From Acidobacteriaceae bacterium (GTDB lineage Bacteria > Acidobacteriota > Terriglobia > Terriglobales > Acidobacteriaceae), in assembly GCA_030041305.1 (NCBI GenBank), contig JASHOC010000118.1:1-58672 (forward strand): a DNA stretch of 58,672 bases. Direction: 5' to 3'. The position numbers and the translations under genes were made by a program. Each line of letters begins with the position of its first letter. Positions within the stretch are counted from its first letter, which is position 1. A model generated the notes under the pieces. It searched no databases and had not been told where the DNA came from. It worked only from the letters and a program-made list of their open reading frames with translations. Of the stretch, positions 33,352-42,212 are shown piece by piece.

Positions 33352-35040
33352 ATGTCGGATCAGACCATTCCCGTTTCCGGCTCGCTCCAGGCGGCCTACC
33401 CGGAGCGCGGAACCCTGCTCGAGTGGCTTCATGGCTGGATCGTCACGGTTGACCACAAAAAGCTGGGCATCCTCTACATCACCTATGCGCTGTTTTTCCT
33501 CCTCGTGGGCGGCGTGGAGGCCATGCTCATCCGCATTCAACTCATGGTCCCCCACAACCACGTCATTTCGCCGGAAATGTACGATGAGCTCTTCACCATG
33601 CACGGCACCACCATGGTCTTCCTGGTGGGCATGCCCATCCTCTTCGGCTTCGCCAACTACCTTGTGCCCATCATGATCGGCGCGCGCGACATGGCTTTCC
33701 CGCGCCTCAACGCCTTTAGCTTCTGGCTCACGGCCTTCGGCGGCCTGCTGCTCTATTACAGCTTTCTCGGCGGCTTCGGCCTCTACGGCATGGGCAATGC
33801 GCCCGACGTCGGCTGGTTCGCCTACGCCCCCCTCACCGGCAAATCCTTTTCCCCGGGCCACAACATGGATTATTGGGCTCTGGCGCTCATCGTTTCCGGC
33901 TTCGGCACCGTGGGTACGGCCATCAATATCATCGCCACCACCGTTTCCCTGCGCTGCAAAGGCATGACCTTCTTCCGCATGCCCTTGTTTGTCTGGCTCC
34001 TGCTCGTGGTCAGCGCGCTCACCCTGGTCACCATCACCCCGCTCACCGCCGCGCAGGTCATGCTCCTGCTCGACCGTTATCTCGGCGCCCACTTTTTCGA
34101 CGCCCAAGCCGGCGGCTCTCCGATGCTGTGGATTCACTTCTTCTGGATCTTCGGCCATCCCGAGGTCTACGTCCTCGTGCTCCCCGCTTTCGCCATCGCC
34201 AACGAAGTGATCCCGGTCTTTTCGCGCAAAGCCATCTTCGGCTATCCGGCCATGGTCGCGGCTTCGGTTGGCATCGGCTTCACCAGCCTCGCCGTCTGGG
34301 CCCACCACATGTTCACCGTAGGCATGTCCTCGGCCGGCAACTCCTTTTTTGTCATTTCCACCATGGTGGTCGGCATCTTCACCGGCATCAAGGTATTCAA
34401 CTGGCTGGCCACCATGTGGGGCGGCAGCATCACCTTCTCGACGCCCATGCTCTTCTGCACCGGTTTCCTTTTTCAGTTCCTGATCGCCGGCCTCACCGGC
34501 ATCATGCTCGCCGTCGCGCCTTGGGACTGGCAGCTCCACAATTCTTACTTCCTCATCGCTCACTTCCATTACGTTCTGGTGGGCGCCATCATCATGTGCA
34601 TCTTCGCCGGTTTCTATTATTGGTTCCCCAAAGCCACCGGCCGCATGATGAGCGAAACCCTCGGCAAGTGGCACTTCTGGGTCTTCATCATCGGCTTCCA
34701 CATGTCTTTCGACACTATGCACTTCGTTGGCCTTCTCGGCATGCCGCGCTCCATCTATACCTACGAGCCCAACCGGGGATGGGACACGCTCAACCTCATC
34801 ATCACCATCGGCGCGTTCGTGCAAGCCGTCGGGGTGCTTATCTTCGTCTGGAACCTGGTTCACGCCTACTTCCGCGGCAAGCTGGCCGGACCCGATCCGT
34901 GGGACGCCTGGACGCTGGAATGGGCCACCCCTTCGCCGCCGCCCGCCTATAACTTCGCGGTCGAGCCGGAGGTGCGCAGCCGCCGTCCGCTGTGGGACAT
35001 CAAGCATCCGAACGATCCAGATTGGAAATACGAACAATGA
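33352..35040 (+). CDS. coxA: Cytochrome c oxidase subunit I
   Basis: The 562-residue haem-copper oxidase subunit has about 12-13 membrane helices. The haem a ligand is in 'MHGTTMVFL'. CuB and cross-link residues are in 'FGHPEVYVLVLP' (His, Glu, Tyr) and 'WAHHMFTVGM'. The high- and low-spin haem histidines are in 'IAHFHYVLVG'. The Glu and Tyr in HPEVY indicate an A1-type oxidase with D and K channels. ATG at 33352 follows an AAGGGGAAAG site and lies 11 bases after the coxB stop. The longer frame to 33232 only overlaps coxB. The stop overlaps the next start (ATGA), so translation is coupled. Confidence 0.96.
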   Translation: MSDQTIPVSGSLQAAYPERGTLLEWLHGWIVTVDHKKLGILYITYALFFLLVGGVEAMLIRIQLMVPHNHVISPEMYDELFTMHGTTMVFLVGMPILFGFANYLVPIMIGARDMAFPRLNAFSFWLTAFGGLLLYYSFLGGFGLYGMGNAPDVGWFAYAPLTGKSFSPGHNMDYWALALIVSGFGTVGTAINIIATTVSLRCKGMTFFRMPLFVWLLLVVSALTLVTITPLTAAQVMLLLDRYLGAHFFDAQAGGSPMLWIHFFWIFGHPEVYVLVLPAFAIANEVIPVFSRKAIFGYPAMVAASVGIGFTSLAVWAHHMFTVGMSSAGNSFFVISTMVVGIFTGIKVFNWLATMWGGSITFSTPMLFCTGFLFQFLIAGLTGIMLAVAPWDWQLHNSYFLIAHFHYVLVGAIIMCIFAGFYYWFPKATGRMMSETLGKWHFWVFIIGFHMSFDTMHFVGLLGMPRSIYTYEPNRGWDTLNLIITIGAFVQAVGVLIFVWNLVHAYFRGKLAGPDPWDAWTLEWATPSPPPAYNFAVEPEVRSRRPLWDIKHPNDPDWKYEQ

Positions 35041-35621
35041 GCGACCTTCCCATCTTCGCCGACGAACCCTGGATCCTGCCTTCGCGCGGGCGCATCGCCA
35101 TGTGGTCCCTCATCGTCGCCGAGTCGGCTATCTTCAGCCTCTTCGTGGTGGCGTACATCTACTACATAGGCCGCGACCAGTTCGGCCCAACGCCCTCGGT
35201 CCTCGATCGTCCTATCCTCAACACCGTTTGCCTGCTTTCGAGCAGCCTCACCATCTGGATCGCCGAGCGCGCCATCGAGCAGGGCCGCATGCGCCGCTTC
35301 GCCATCTTTTGGGCCATCACCATCCTGCTCGGCCTCAAGTTCATCATCGGCACCATCACCGAGTTCCGCACCCTCATCAACCGCGACGGCCTTACGATCG
35401 ACGCCAATCTCTTCGGCACCACTTTTTATTCGCTGGTGGGCCTGCACGCCACTCACGTCCTCGTGGGCCTCGTCGGCCTCTCTTTGATCCTGGCCTTTAC
35501 GCTCTTCGGCAAAGTCAACCGCAGTCACGCCGAGCGTATTCAGGTCTTCTCCATGTATTGGCACTTCGTCGACGCGGTCTGGGTGGTGGTTTTTACCGTG
35601 GTGTACATTGTGGGGAAGTAG
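35037..35621 (+). CDS. coxC: Cytochrome c oxidase subunit III
   Basis: The 194-residue protein has five predicted membrane helices, the short bacterial form of subunit III. Typical segments are 'MWSLIVAESAIFSLFVVAYIYY', 'ILNTVCLLSSSLTIWIAERAIEQG', 'FYSLVGLHATHVLVGLVGLSLIL' and the terminal 'YWHFVDAVWVVVFTVVYIVG'. The conserved Glu in the second segment and 'GLHATHV' are family marks. The start overlaps the coxA stop by 3 bases. It helps maintain the oxidase core and proton uptake. Confidence 0.94.
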   Translation: MSDLPIFADEPWILPSRGRIAMWSLIVAESAIFSLFVVAYIYYIGRDQFGPTPSVLDRPILNTVCLLSSSLTIWIAERAIEQGRMRRFAIFWAITILLGLKFIIGTITEFRTLINRDGLTIDANLFGTTFYSLVGLHATHVLVGLVGLSLILAFTLFGKVNRSHAERIQVFSMYWHFVDAVWVVVFTVVYIVGK

Positions 35622-35624
35622 CGC

Positions 35625-36527
35625 ATGACCGAAATCAGCCGCAGCCAGGAGAAGCATCGCGAAGGCGCCACGATTCATCTGCCAGCGCCCACCGCCTGGC
35701 CCATCGTTCTCGCCTTTGGCTGCGCCATGGCCGCGGCCGGAATGGTCACCACCACCGGCGTCAGCATCCTGGGCGCCGTGCTCATGCTGGCCGGCTGCAT
35801 CGGTTGGTTCCGTCAGGTGCTGCCCCACGAGCAGCACGAGGAAGTTCCGGTGATCCATCGCCCCGTGGAAATCGTCTCCACGCGTCCGCTGGTGGAGCGC
35901 ATCCGCCTCGGCCCCGAGCACCGCGCCCATCTGCCCATCGAAACCTATCCCGTCATCAGCGGCATTCGCGGCGGCATTGCCGGCGGCATCGCCATGATTG
36001 TTCCCGCGCTGATCTACGGCCTTATCGCACAGCACAGCATCTGGTATCCGGTCAATCTTCTCGGCGGCGCCGGCGTGGCCAACTGGCGCAACCCCACCAC
36101 CGCGCAGATCGCCGCTTTTCACTGGCAGTGGCTTCTCATCGCCATTGCCATTCACGCCACCACCTGCCTGCTCGTTGGCCTCATCTACGGCGCCATGCTG
36201 CCCATGTTTCCCCGCCACCCAGTGCTGTTCGGCGGCATTCTTGCGCCCCTGCTCTGGACTGGCCTCCTCTATTCATTCATGGGCATCATCAATCCCGCTC
36301 TCGATGCGCGCATTGACTGGGGCTGGTTTCTCGTTTCCCAAGTGACCTTCGGCGTCGTCGCCGGTCTCGTGGTGGCCAGGCACAGCCGCGTGCCCACCGG
36401 CCAATCCCTGCCTTTCGCCGCGCGCCTGGGCATCGAAGCCCCCGGCCTGATCATTTCCAAAGAAGACGCCGGCCCTCGCTCTGGCCAGAGCCAGGACAAA
36501 AAAATCGACGACGAGGAGAAAAGCTGA
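35625..36527 (+). CDS. Oxidase-cluster membrane protein of unknown function
   Basis: The 300-residue membrane protein has about six helices. Two near the N-terminus ('PTAWPIVLAFGCAMAAAGMVTTTGVSILGAVLMLAGCIGWF') resemble the small subunit IV of bacterial oxidases. A larger part follows: 'GIRGGIAGGIAMIVPALIYGLIA', 'WQWLLIAIAIHATTCLLVGLIYGAMLPMF', 'PLLWTGLLYSFMGIINPAL' and 'LVSQVTFGVVAGLVVARHS'. There is a conserved-looking 'NLLGGAGVANWRNPT' loop. The C-terminus is charged and probably cytoplasmic. It starts 4 bases after coxC and overlaps the next gene by 1 base. I infer a structural or assembly role in the oxidase; no catalytic motif is seen. Confidence 0.75.
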   Translation: MTEISRSQEKHREGATIHLPAPTAWPIVLAFGCAMAAAGMVTTTGVSILGAVLMLAGCIGWFRQVLPHEQHEEVPVIHRPVEIVSTRPLVERIRLGPEHRAHLPIETYPVISGIRGGIAGGIAMIVPALIYGLIAQHSIWYPVNLLGGAGVANWRNPTTAQIAAFHWQWLLIAIAIHATTCLLVGLIYGAMLPMFPRHPVLFGGILAPLLWTGLLYSFMGIINPALDARIDWGWFLVSQVTFGVVAGLVVARHSRVPTGQSLPFAARLGIEAPGLIISKEDAGPRSGQSQDKKIDDEEKS

Positions 36528-37378
36528 TGCACCGCAGGATGCGTGATTGGGCGCGTCTTCGGACGCGTCTCAGAACGCGCCCCTGGATGTATATTGCCCT
36601 GCGCCTCACCTCGCCCCTCGCCTTCGCGCCCCTTGCCCTGCTCTGCGGCTGTAATTCGCCAGGCTATCCTCCGCCGCCCGCGAAAACTCCCGGCGAGATC
36701 ACTAGTTTCGCGACCCTCTACGCCCAAAACTGCGATTCCTGCCACGGCTCCAATGGACAAGACGGCCCGGCTCTCGACCTCGCCAACCCCGAATACCTCG
36801 CCCTCGCCGATGACGCTACGCTGCGTAAGTTCACCGCCGAGGGCGTAACCGGCACGGAAATGCCCGCCTTTGCAACCTCTGCCGGCGGCATGTTGACCGA
36901 CGCCCAGATCGACGCCCTCGTGACCGGCATGCGCAAAGCGTGGTCCAAACCCAACGCCTTCGTGGGCGCTGTGCCGCCGCCCTATGCACAGGCCAAGGCC
37001 GGCGACCCGCGCCACGGCGAGCAAACCTACCAGACACGCTGCGCCGGCTGCCACAAGAATTCGCCTGATGAAGAGATCACAAGCCCCGTCTATCTGGCCC
37101 TGGTCAGCGACCAGGGGTTGCGCACCGTCATCATTGCCGGCCGGCCCGACATCGGCCAGCCCGATTGGCGCCACGACGCTCCCGGCGGCAAGCTGACAAC
37201 TCCACTTTCCGCATCCGACGTGGAGGACGTCGTCGCCTATCTCGCCTCGCTTCGTACCCCCACTCTACCCGGGCGGGTCCAAGCGCAAACCTCAGCGAAA
37301 ATCCCGAACCAGCGCACAGCCTCAAAAAAGCGTAGCCAGACACTCTCCGCATCCGCAGCCGTAAGAGGAGCAAAATAA
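36527..37378 (+). CDS. Dihaem cytochrome c lipoprotein
   Basis: The 283-residue protein has two c-type haem sites, CDSCH and CAGCH, in two successive cytochrome c domains ('YAQNCDSCHGSNGQDGPALDL' and 'YQTRCAGCHKNSPDEEITSP'). Each has a downstream Met candidate (GTEMPAF for the first; no clear one after the second). The N-terminus has a lipobox-like LLCGC (Cys42), so it is probably anchored to the membrane by lipid. An internal ATG at 36587 would give a tidier 22-residue lipoprotein signal. The start at 36527 overlaps the previous stop (TGATG). It probably carries electrons from the bc complex to the caa3 oxidase. The tail is Lys/Arg/Ser-rich. Confidence 0.88.
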   Translation: MHRRMRDWARLRTRLRTRPWMYIALRLTSPLAFAPLALLCGCNSPGYPPPPAKTPGEITSFATLYAQNCDSCHGSNGQDGPALDLANPEYLALADDATLRKFTAEGVTGTEMPAFATSAGGMLTDAQIDALVTGMRKAWSKPNAFVGAVPPPYAQAKAGDPRHGEQTYQTRCAGCHKNSPDEEITSPVYLALVSDQGLRTVIIAGRPDIGQPDWRHDAPGGKLTTPLSASDVEDVVAYLASLRTPTLPGRVQAQTSAKIPNQRTASKKRSQTLSASAAVRGAK

Positions 37379-37401
37379 ATGCCTGGGCCCTCCAACTCAC
37401 G

Positions 37402-37456
37402 CCTTTGAGACCCAGGAAACCGGAATGCACAAGCGCCAGTTCATGCGGTCAGACAC
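37402..37456. repeat. Dispersed sequence block upstream of qcrA, similar to 19133-19200
   Basis: The block starting TTTGAGACCCAGGAAACCGG and continuing AATGCACAAG...ATGCGGTCAGACAC shares most of its bases with the block before glgE. It lies in the 120-base gap that separates the oxidase genes from the Rieske gene, so it could be part of a second leader. The strand and role are unknown. Confidence 0.45.
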
Positions 37457-37507
37457 TTAGGAGGATCAAGAGTATCGCGGTCAACCACTCCGAGGGAGGT
37501 GAAATAC

Positions 37508-38137
37508 TTGGCCGAAAACGATCCATCTCAACCCCAGGCTCCTACACTTCCAACCGCCGATCTCTCTGTGCTCCCCGCCGGCGCCCAGGACCCCCGCCTC
37601 GTCTCCCGCCGCTGGCTCTTCTTCAAGGCCGGCCTCGCCATTAACGCCCTTGTCGGCATCGGGCTGGCCATTCCCATCATCCGCTTTCTTTTCGCTTCCT
37701 GGCGCAGAGACTCGAGTTACGAATCGTGGATTTCGCTCGGTCCCATCGAATCCTTCCCCGCCGGCCAAACGCGCCTCGCCGTTTTTAAGAATCCCTTCAC
37801 CCGGCCGCTCGACGGCATCACAGACTACGTCGCCTGTTACGTGCGCCATGTGGCCTCCAACCAGTTCCAGGTTTTCGCCGTGAACTGCGCCCATCTCGGC
37901 TGCCCTGTGCGCTGGTTTCCCCAATCGCAGCTTTTCATGTGCCCATGCCACGGCGGCGTTTACTACGCCGACGGCTCCCGCGCCTCCGGCCCGCCCGAGC
38001 GCGGCCTCTTCACCTACGACTGGAAGATTGTCTCCGGTGAACTCGAGATCTTCGCCGGCCAAATGCCCACCCTTTCGAACTCGGCCAAGCTCGTCAACAT
38101 TTCCATCGGAGAAGGGAAGAGCCCATGCCGCGGATAA
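37508..38137 (+). CDS. qcrA: Rieske iron-sulfur protein of the bc complex
   Basis: The 209-residue membrane-anchored Rieske subunit has one helix ('WLFFKAGLAINALVGIGLAIPIIRFLF'). The [2Fe-2S] ligands are Cys127 and His129 (CAHLGCP) and Cys145 and His148 (CPCHGG). The two disulfide cysteines (132 and 147) are also present. It passes electrons from quinol to a cytochrome c. TTG at 37508 is chosen because GGAGGTG lies 6 bases upstream; the GTG at 37499 falls within that ribosome binding site. The gene overlaps the following cytochrome b gene by 13 bases, so the two are translationally coupled. Confidence 0.94.
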   Translation: MAENDPSQPQAPTLPTADLSVLPAGAQDPRLVSRRWLFFKAGLAINALVGIGLAIPIIRFLFASWRRDSSYESWISLGPIESFPAGQTRLAVFKNPFTRPLDGITDYVACYVRHVASNQFQVFAVNCAHLGCPVRWFPQSQLFMCPCHGGVYYADGSRASGPPERGLFTYDWKIVSGELEIFAGQMPTLSNSAKLVNISIGEGKSPCRG

Positions 38138-39597
38138 CCCGCAGTCAACGCATGTACGACTGGTTCGAGCGCCGCCTGCAGATCGAAGGCCCCATCAAAG
38201 ACGCGGCCTTGCACCAGGTCCCCCGCGAAACCGCGAGCTGGTGGTACGTTTTCGGCAGCGGCGCCTTCACCCTCTTCCTGTTCCAGGTCGTCACCGGCAT
38301 CCTGCTCGCCATCATCTATGTCCCCTCCGCTGGCGAGGCCTGGAACAGCCTCAACGTCCTCAACCATCAAATTCCCCTCGGCTGGTATTTGCGCGCTCTC
38401 CATGGATGGGGATCGAACTTCATGGTCGCCATCGTCTTCATCCACATGACCCAGGTCTTTCTCTTCGGGGCCTATAAGTTCCCTCGCGAGCTCACCTGGA
38501 TCTTCGGCGTCTTCCTCCTCATCCTGACCCTCGGCATGGCCTTCACCGGCCAGGTGCTGCGCTTCGATCAGGACGCATATTGGGGCCTCGGCATCGGCAT
38601 CTCCATGGTTAGCCGCGTGCCCGTCATCGGCGGCGGCTTGGTTCACCTGCTGCTCGGCGGTCCCATCATGGCCGGAACCACCCTGGCCCGCTTCTTTGAC
38701 CTTCATGTCTTTGTCATTCCCGGCCTGTTGTTCGGCTTCGCCGGCCTCCATATCTGGATGGTCCTCAAGCTCGGCATCAATGAGTGGCCCATGCCCGGCC
38801 GCCTCGTCCGCCGCGCCACCTACGTCGAGGAATACAACCGCCTCGCCCATGAAGACGGCATTCCCTTCATCCCCGGCGCATTCTGGAAAGACCTCGTCTT
38901 CTCCGCGGCCATGGTCGCCGCCGTCGCTGTCTGCGCCTGGATTTTCGGACCCAGCGGCCCCGGCGGCCCGCCCGATCCCGCCATCATCCAAACCAATCCC
39001 AAGCCCGACTTCCCCTTCCTCTGGATTTTCTCCATCCTCGCCTATCTGCCACCCGCCTTGGAGACGCCCGTCATTCTCGTCGCGCCCGTTCTCGCCATTC
39101 TCGCGCTGTTCGCCGTTCCCTTGGTGGCCGGCGAGGGCGAAAAAAGCTGGCGCCGCCGTCCCGTCGCCGTGCTCGCTGTGGCTTTCATCGCCGTGGCCTG
39201 GGGTGAATTCACTCAGCTCGGCACGACCACCCCCTGGAGCCCCCACATGGACGCCTGGAGCTCCGATTCCATCCCCGTTCGCTACCTGCGCACCGCCACA
39301 CCGCTCGCCCGCCAGGGCGCCAACGTCTTTCAGGAAAAGCAATGCCGCAACTGCCACTCCATCGGCGGACTCGGTGGGCAGCGCGGACCGGCCCTCGACA
39401 GCGTGGCCACGCGCATGACGCGCGATCAGTTGCGCTTCAAAGTGGTCACCGGCGGCGGCAACATGCCCGCCTTCGGCAAAAATCTCTCTGCGCCGGAAAT
39501 CGAGGCTCTCGTCGCTTTTCTCTCCACCCTCCACCCCGCCAACGAGGCTCCGGCGTACACTCCCTCCCGTCCCTACGTCACCAACAGCCCGCCGTAA
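38125..39597 (+). CDS. qcrB: Cytochrome b fused to C-terminal cytochrome c
   Basis: The 490-residue single-chain cytochrome b has eight or so membrane helices. Haem b ligands are His93/His107 in helix B (13 residues between) and His194/His209 in helix D (14 between). The longer helix-D spacing is the b6 pattern. The quinol-site region reads 'PKPDFPFLWIFSILAYLP' in place of PEWY. After the last helix ('PVAVLAVAFIAVAWGEFTQLG') comes a periplasmic cytochrome c domain with CRNCH (407-411) and a Met candidate in 'GNMPAFG'. The protein therefore combines b6, subunit IV and a c-type haem subunit. Together with qcrA it makes up a compact quinol:cytochrome c reductase. Confidence 0.94.
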   Translation: MPRITRSQRMYDWFERRLQIEGPIKDAALHQVPRETASWWYVFGSGAFTLFLFQVVTGILLAIIYVPSAGEAWNSLNVLNHQIPLGWYLRALHGWGSNFMVAIVFIHMTQVFLFGAYKFPRELTWIFGVFLLILTLGMAFTGQVLRFDQDAYWGLGIGISMVSRVPVIGGGLVHLLLGGPIMAGTTLARFFDLHVFVIPGLLFGFAGLHIWMVLKLGINEWPMPGRLVRRATYVEEYNRLAHEDGIPFIPGAFWKDLVFSAAMVAAVAVCAWIFGPSGPGGPPDPAIIQTNPKPDFPFLWIFSILAYLPPALETPVILVAPVLAILALFAVPLVAGEGEKSWRRRPVAVLAVAFIAVAWGEFTQLGTTTPWSPHMDAWSSDSIPVRYLRTATPLARQGANVFQEKQCRNCHSIGGLGGQRGPALDSVATRMTRDQLRFKVVTGGGNMPAFGKNLSAPEIEALVAFLSTLHPANEAPAYTPSRPYVTNSPP

Positions 39598-39789
39598 GCG
39601 CCCCACCCCTCCGGTTCCGGAGACTCCTTTTGATCCGGTTGCCGCCTTTCCCCCGGCATTCCGTGACGCGGCGCTTCAACATGACGGTTACCCACTTTGC
39701 CCGTTCGCGAGAGAGCCAAAATACAATGTGGTTCTAAAGGCTGGAGAGAACTCTCCTCGAAGAAAGTCTTGTAAATCGATCCACAAACC

Positions 39790-40671
39790 ATGGTTCCAAC
39801 CACCACCGTCGCCGACCTCTTCACCCAATGGGACATTCCCTGGGTCGTCACCTCCGCGCTCGCCCTCACCGGCCTCATCTATATCCGCGGCTTTCGGCGC
39901 ATCGGTCGCACTCGCCCCGAACATTTCCCTACCTGGCGCCTCTGGTCTTTTCTCGGCGGCCTCTTCGCCCTCTTTGTCGCCGTTTCCTCGCCCCTCGACA
40001 CCTTCAGCGAATCCCTGCTCTTCATGCACATGGCGCAGCATTATGTGCTCATGTCCATTGCCCCACCGCTGATCGTCCTCGGCTCCCCCGTGGTCCCCAT
40101 GCTGCGCGGCCTGCCCCGCTGGTTTATCCGTCTGCTCCGCCCGCTCTTCGTCACCCAGGCGCTGCCCGCCGCCGGCCGCTTCCTCACTCGCCCCCGCGTG
40201 GCTTGGCTCGCCATGGCGGCCGCCTTCATCGGATGGCACATCCCCGGCGCCTATGAGTTCGCACTCTCCTCGGAGAACTGGCATAACTGCGAGCACGCCT
40301 GCTTTTTCTTCACCAATCTCCTCTTCTGGTGGCCCGTCATCCGCCCTTGGCCCACGCGCACCCAATTTTCGCTCTGGCTCCTGGTTCCCTATCTTCTTCT
40401 CGGCGAAGTGGTCAACACCATCCTCTCCGCCTTTCTCTGCTTCAGCGGCCGTGTGCTGTATCCCAGCTACGCGACCATCCCCCGCCCCTTCGGCCTCAGC
40501 GCCTTGAACGACCAAATCGCCGCCGGCGCCTTCATGTGGGTTTGCGGAAGCATGGTCTTCGTCATTCCCGCTGTGGTCCTTGTCGCGCGGCTTCTGTCTC
40601 CCCAACTCACCACCTCACGCCAACCGGCTCCCTTGCTGCGCCCTCCCTCGGCCGCGCTTACCCGCCGCTGA
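39790..40671 (+). CDS. ctaG: CtaG-type cytochrome c oxidase assembly protein
   Basis: The 293-residue protein of the caa3-CtaG family has about seven membrane helices. Family marks are 'SPLDTFSESLLFMHMAQHYVLMSIAPPLIVLGSP', 'FIGWHIPGAYEFAL' and 'HNCEHACFFFTNLLFWWPVI', rich in His and Met residues that could bind copper. These proteins help build the CuB/CuA centres of caa3 oxidases. A gap of about 190 bases precedes it, including a weak hairpin (CTCCG/CGGAG near 39609-39622) with a short T run that may partly terminate the upstream operon. No strong ribosome binding site is seen at the ATG. Confidence 0.9.
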   Translation: MVPTTTVADLFTQWDIPWVVTSALALTGLIYIRGFRRIGRTRPEHFPTWRLWSFLGGLFALFVAVSSPLDTFSESLLFMHMAQHYVLMSIAPPLIVLGSPVVPMLRGLPRWFIRLLRPLFVTQALPAAGRFLTRPRVAWLAMAAAFIGWHIPGAYEFALSSENWHNCEHACFFFTNLLFWWPVIRPWPTRTQFSLWLLVPYLLLGEVVNTILSAFLCFSGRVLYPSYATIPRPFGLSALNDQIAAGAFMWVCGSMVFVIPAVVLVARLLSPQLTTSRQPAPLLRPPSAALTRR

Positions 40672-40762
40672 CCACCGCCTCCGATTGACCCCACATTTTC
40701 GCCTCACCGCTCCGCCGTGTATCGTGGTAAGCGTTCGCACAAAGTGCGCCACGGGAGACGCC

Positions 40763-42112
40763 ATGCACTCGCTGAATCGCCGCAGCTTTTTGAAAGCCAC
40801 CTCCGCCGCCTCCGCCGCCATGCTCACCGGCCGCGTCCATGCCCTGGCGTCCCTCCAGGACTCACCCTCCGCCCCCGTCGCCGCCAACGACCACATCCAG
40901 CTCGCCCTCGTCGGCGCCGGCGGCCAGGGCCAGTTCGACACCCGCACCGCCATCCAGGTTCCCGGCGTCAAGCTTGTCGCCGTGGCCGATTGCTACGATG
41001 GCCGCCTCGAGCACGCCAACGAGCTCTGGGGCCCCGACGTCTTCACCACCCGCGATTACCGCGAGATTCTCTCCCGTCCCGGCGTCGACGCCATCCTCGT
41101 CGCCACGCCCGACCACTGGCACAAACAGGCCGCCATCGACGCCATGAAGGCCGGCAAAGACGTTTACTGCGAAAAACCCATGATCCATCTCTACGCCGAC
41201 GGCCCGGCCATGATTGAAGCCTCGCGCTCGACCGGCCGCATCCTGCAAATCGGCAGCCAGCGCGTCAGCTCGGTGCTCTACGCCAAAGCCAAGGAGCTGC
41301 TCGACTCCGGAGCCATCGGCCAGCTCAACATGGTCACTGCCTACTGGGACCGCAACTCCGCCACCGGCGCCTGGGATTACACCATCCCCCTCGACGCCTC
41401 ACCGGAAACCTGCGACTGGCCGCGCTTCCTCGGCGCGGCGCCCCCAATCCCCTTCAACGCCGAGCACTTCTTCCAGTGGCGCAAGTGGAAAGCCTACGGC
41501 AGCGGCGTCGCCGGCGATTTGTTCGTGCATCTCTTCAGCGGAACCCACTTCATCACCGGCTCGACCGGCCCCACCCGCGGCATGGCCACCGGCGGCCTGC
41601 GCTTCTGGAAAGATGGCCGCAACGTTCCCGACGTCATGCTCGGCCTTTTCGATTATCCCCAGGGCTTCAACCTCAGCCTCCGCGTCAACTTCGTCGACGG
41701 CGGCAGGGAAAGCGAAAGCCTGCTCTTCACCGGCTCCGAAGGCACCATCGAAATCGGCGAGAACTCCGTCACCGTCAACCGTGTTCCCCGCGAACAGGAG
41801 CCCGGCCTCACCATCGAAACCTTCACCGACGCCATGCAGAAGCACATCCTCAAAAAATACCGCCAAAAGTACCCGCCGCGTCACCCTGAAGGCGCGCCTC
41901 CGGCCGCCATCGAGACCTATGTCGCCGATCCCGGCTACCTCGACAGCTACGATCACTTCAAAAATTTCTTCGCCGCCGTCCGCTCCCGCCAGCCCGTGGT
42001 CGAAGACGCCGTCTTCGGCTTCCGCGCCGCCGGCGCCGCGCTGCTCAGCAACGTCAGCTACGATCGCGGCGAAGTCGCCCACTGGGACCCCGAAGCCATG
42101 AAGCTGGCCTGA
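40763..42112 (+). CDS. Tat-exported Gfo/Idh/MocA family oxidoreductase
   Basis: The 449-residue protein has a twin-arginine signal ('MHSLNRRSFLKATSAASAAM'). A Rossmann domain follows ('IQLALVGAGGQGQFDTRTAIQVPGVKLVAVADCY') with the family motif 'DVYCEKPMIHLYAD' (EKP). The C-terminal substrate domain includes 'WRKWKAYGSGVAGDLFVHLFSGTHFITG'. Such enzymes oxidise or reduce sugars and inositols with bound NAD(P); Tat export implies the cofactor is loaded before export, as in glucose-fructose oxidoreductase. ATG at 40763 has a GGGAG site; the longer frame to 40580 runs back into ctaG. The substrate is unknown. Confidence 0.9.
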   Translation: MHSLNRRSFLKATSAASAAMLTGRVHALASLQDSPSAPVAANDHIQLALVGAGGQGQFDTRTAIQVPGVKLVAVADCYDGRLEHANELWGPDVFTTRDYREILSRPGVDAILVATPDHWHKQAAIDAMKAGKDVYCEKPMIHLYADGPAMIEASRSTGRILQIGSQRVSSVLYAKAKELLDSGAIGQLNMVTAYWDRNSATGAWDYTIPLDASPETCDWPRFLGAAPPIPFNAEHFFQWRKWKAYGSGVAGDLFVHLFSGTHFITGSTGPTRGMATGGLRFWKDGRNVPDVMLGLFDYPQGFNLSLRVNFVDGGRESESLLFTGSEGTIEIGENSVTVNRVPREQEPGLTIETFTDAMQKHILKKYRQKYPPRHPEGAPPAAIETYVADPGYLDSYDHFKNFFAAVRSRQPVVEDAVFGFRAAGAALLSNVSYDRGEVAHWDPEAMKLA

Positions 42113-42212
42113 GTCGACGTGAACTCCGCCAGGGCACTGTGATTTAAAGGAGCCTGAGCAACCGGCGCCGCACCGCTCACCACGCATAGAACCATCGAGC
42201 AAGGAGTGATTC

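Noticed and set aside
33319..35037. Long minus-strand open frame of 572 codons opposite coxA
   Set aside because: It is an antisense shadow of coxA caused by codon bias. Its product is rich in Glu, Asp, Gly and His with no domain, while coxA on the other strand has every catalytic motif.
38014..39606. Minus-strand open frame of 530 codons opposite the cytochrome b gene
   Set aside because: It is a shadow frame of qcrB with acidic low-complexity sequence and no ribosome binding site or family resemblance.
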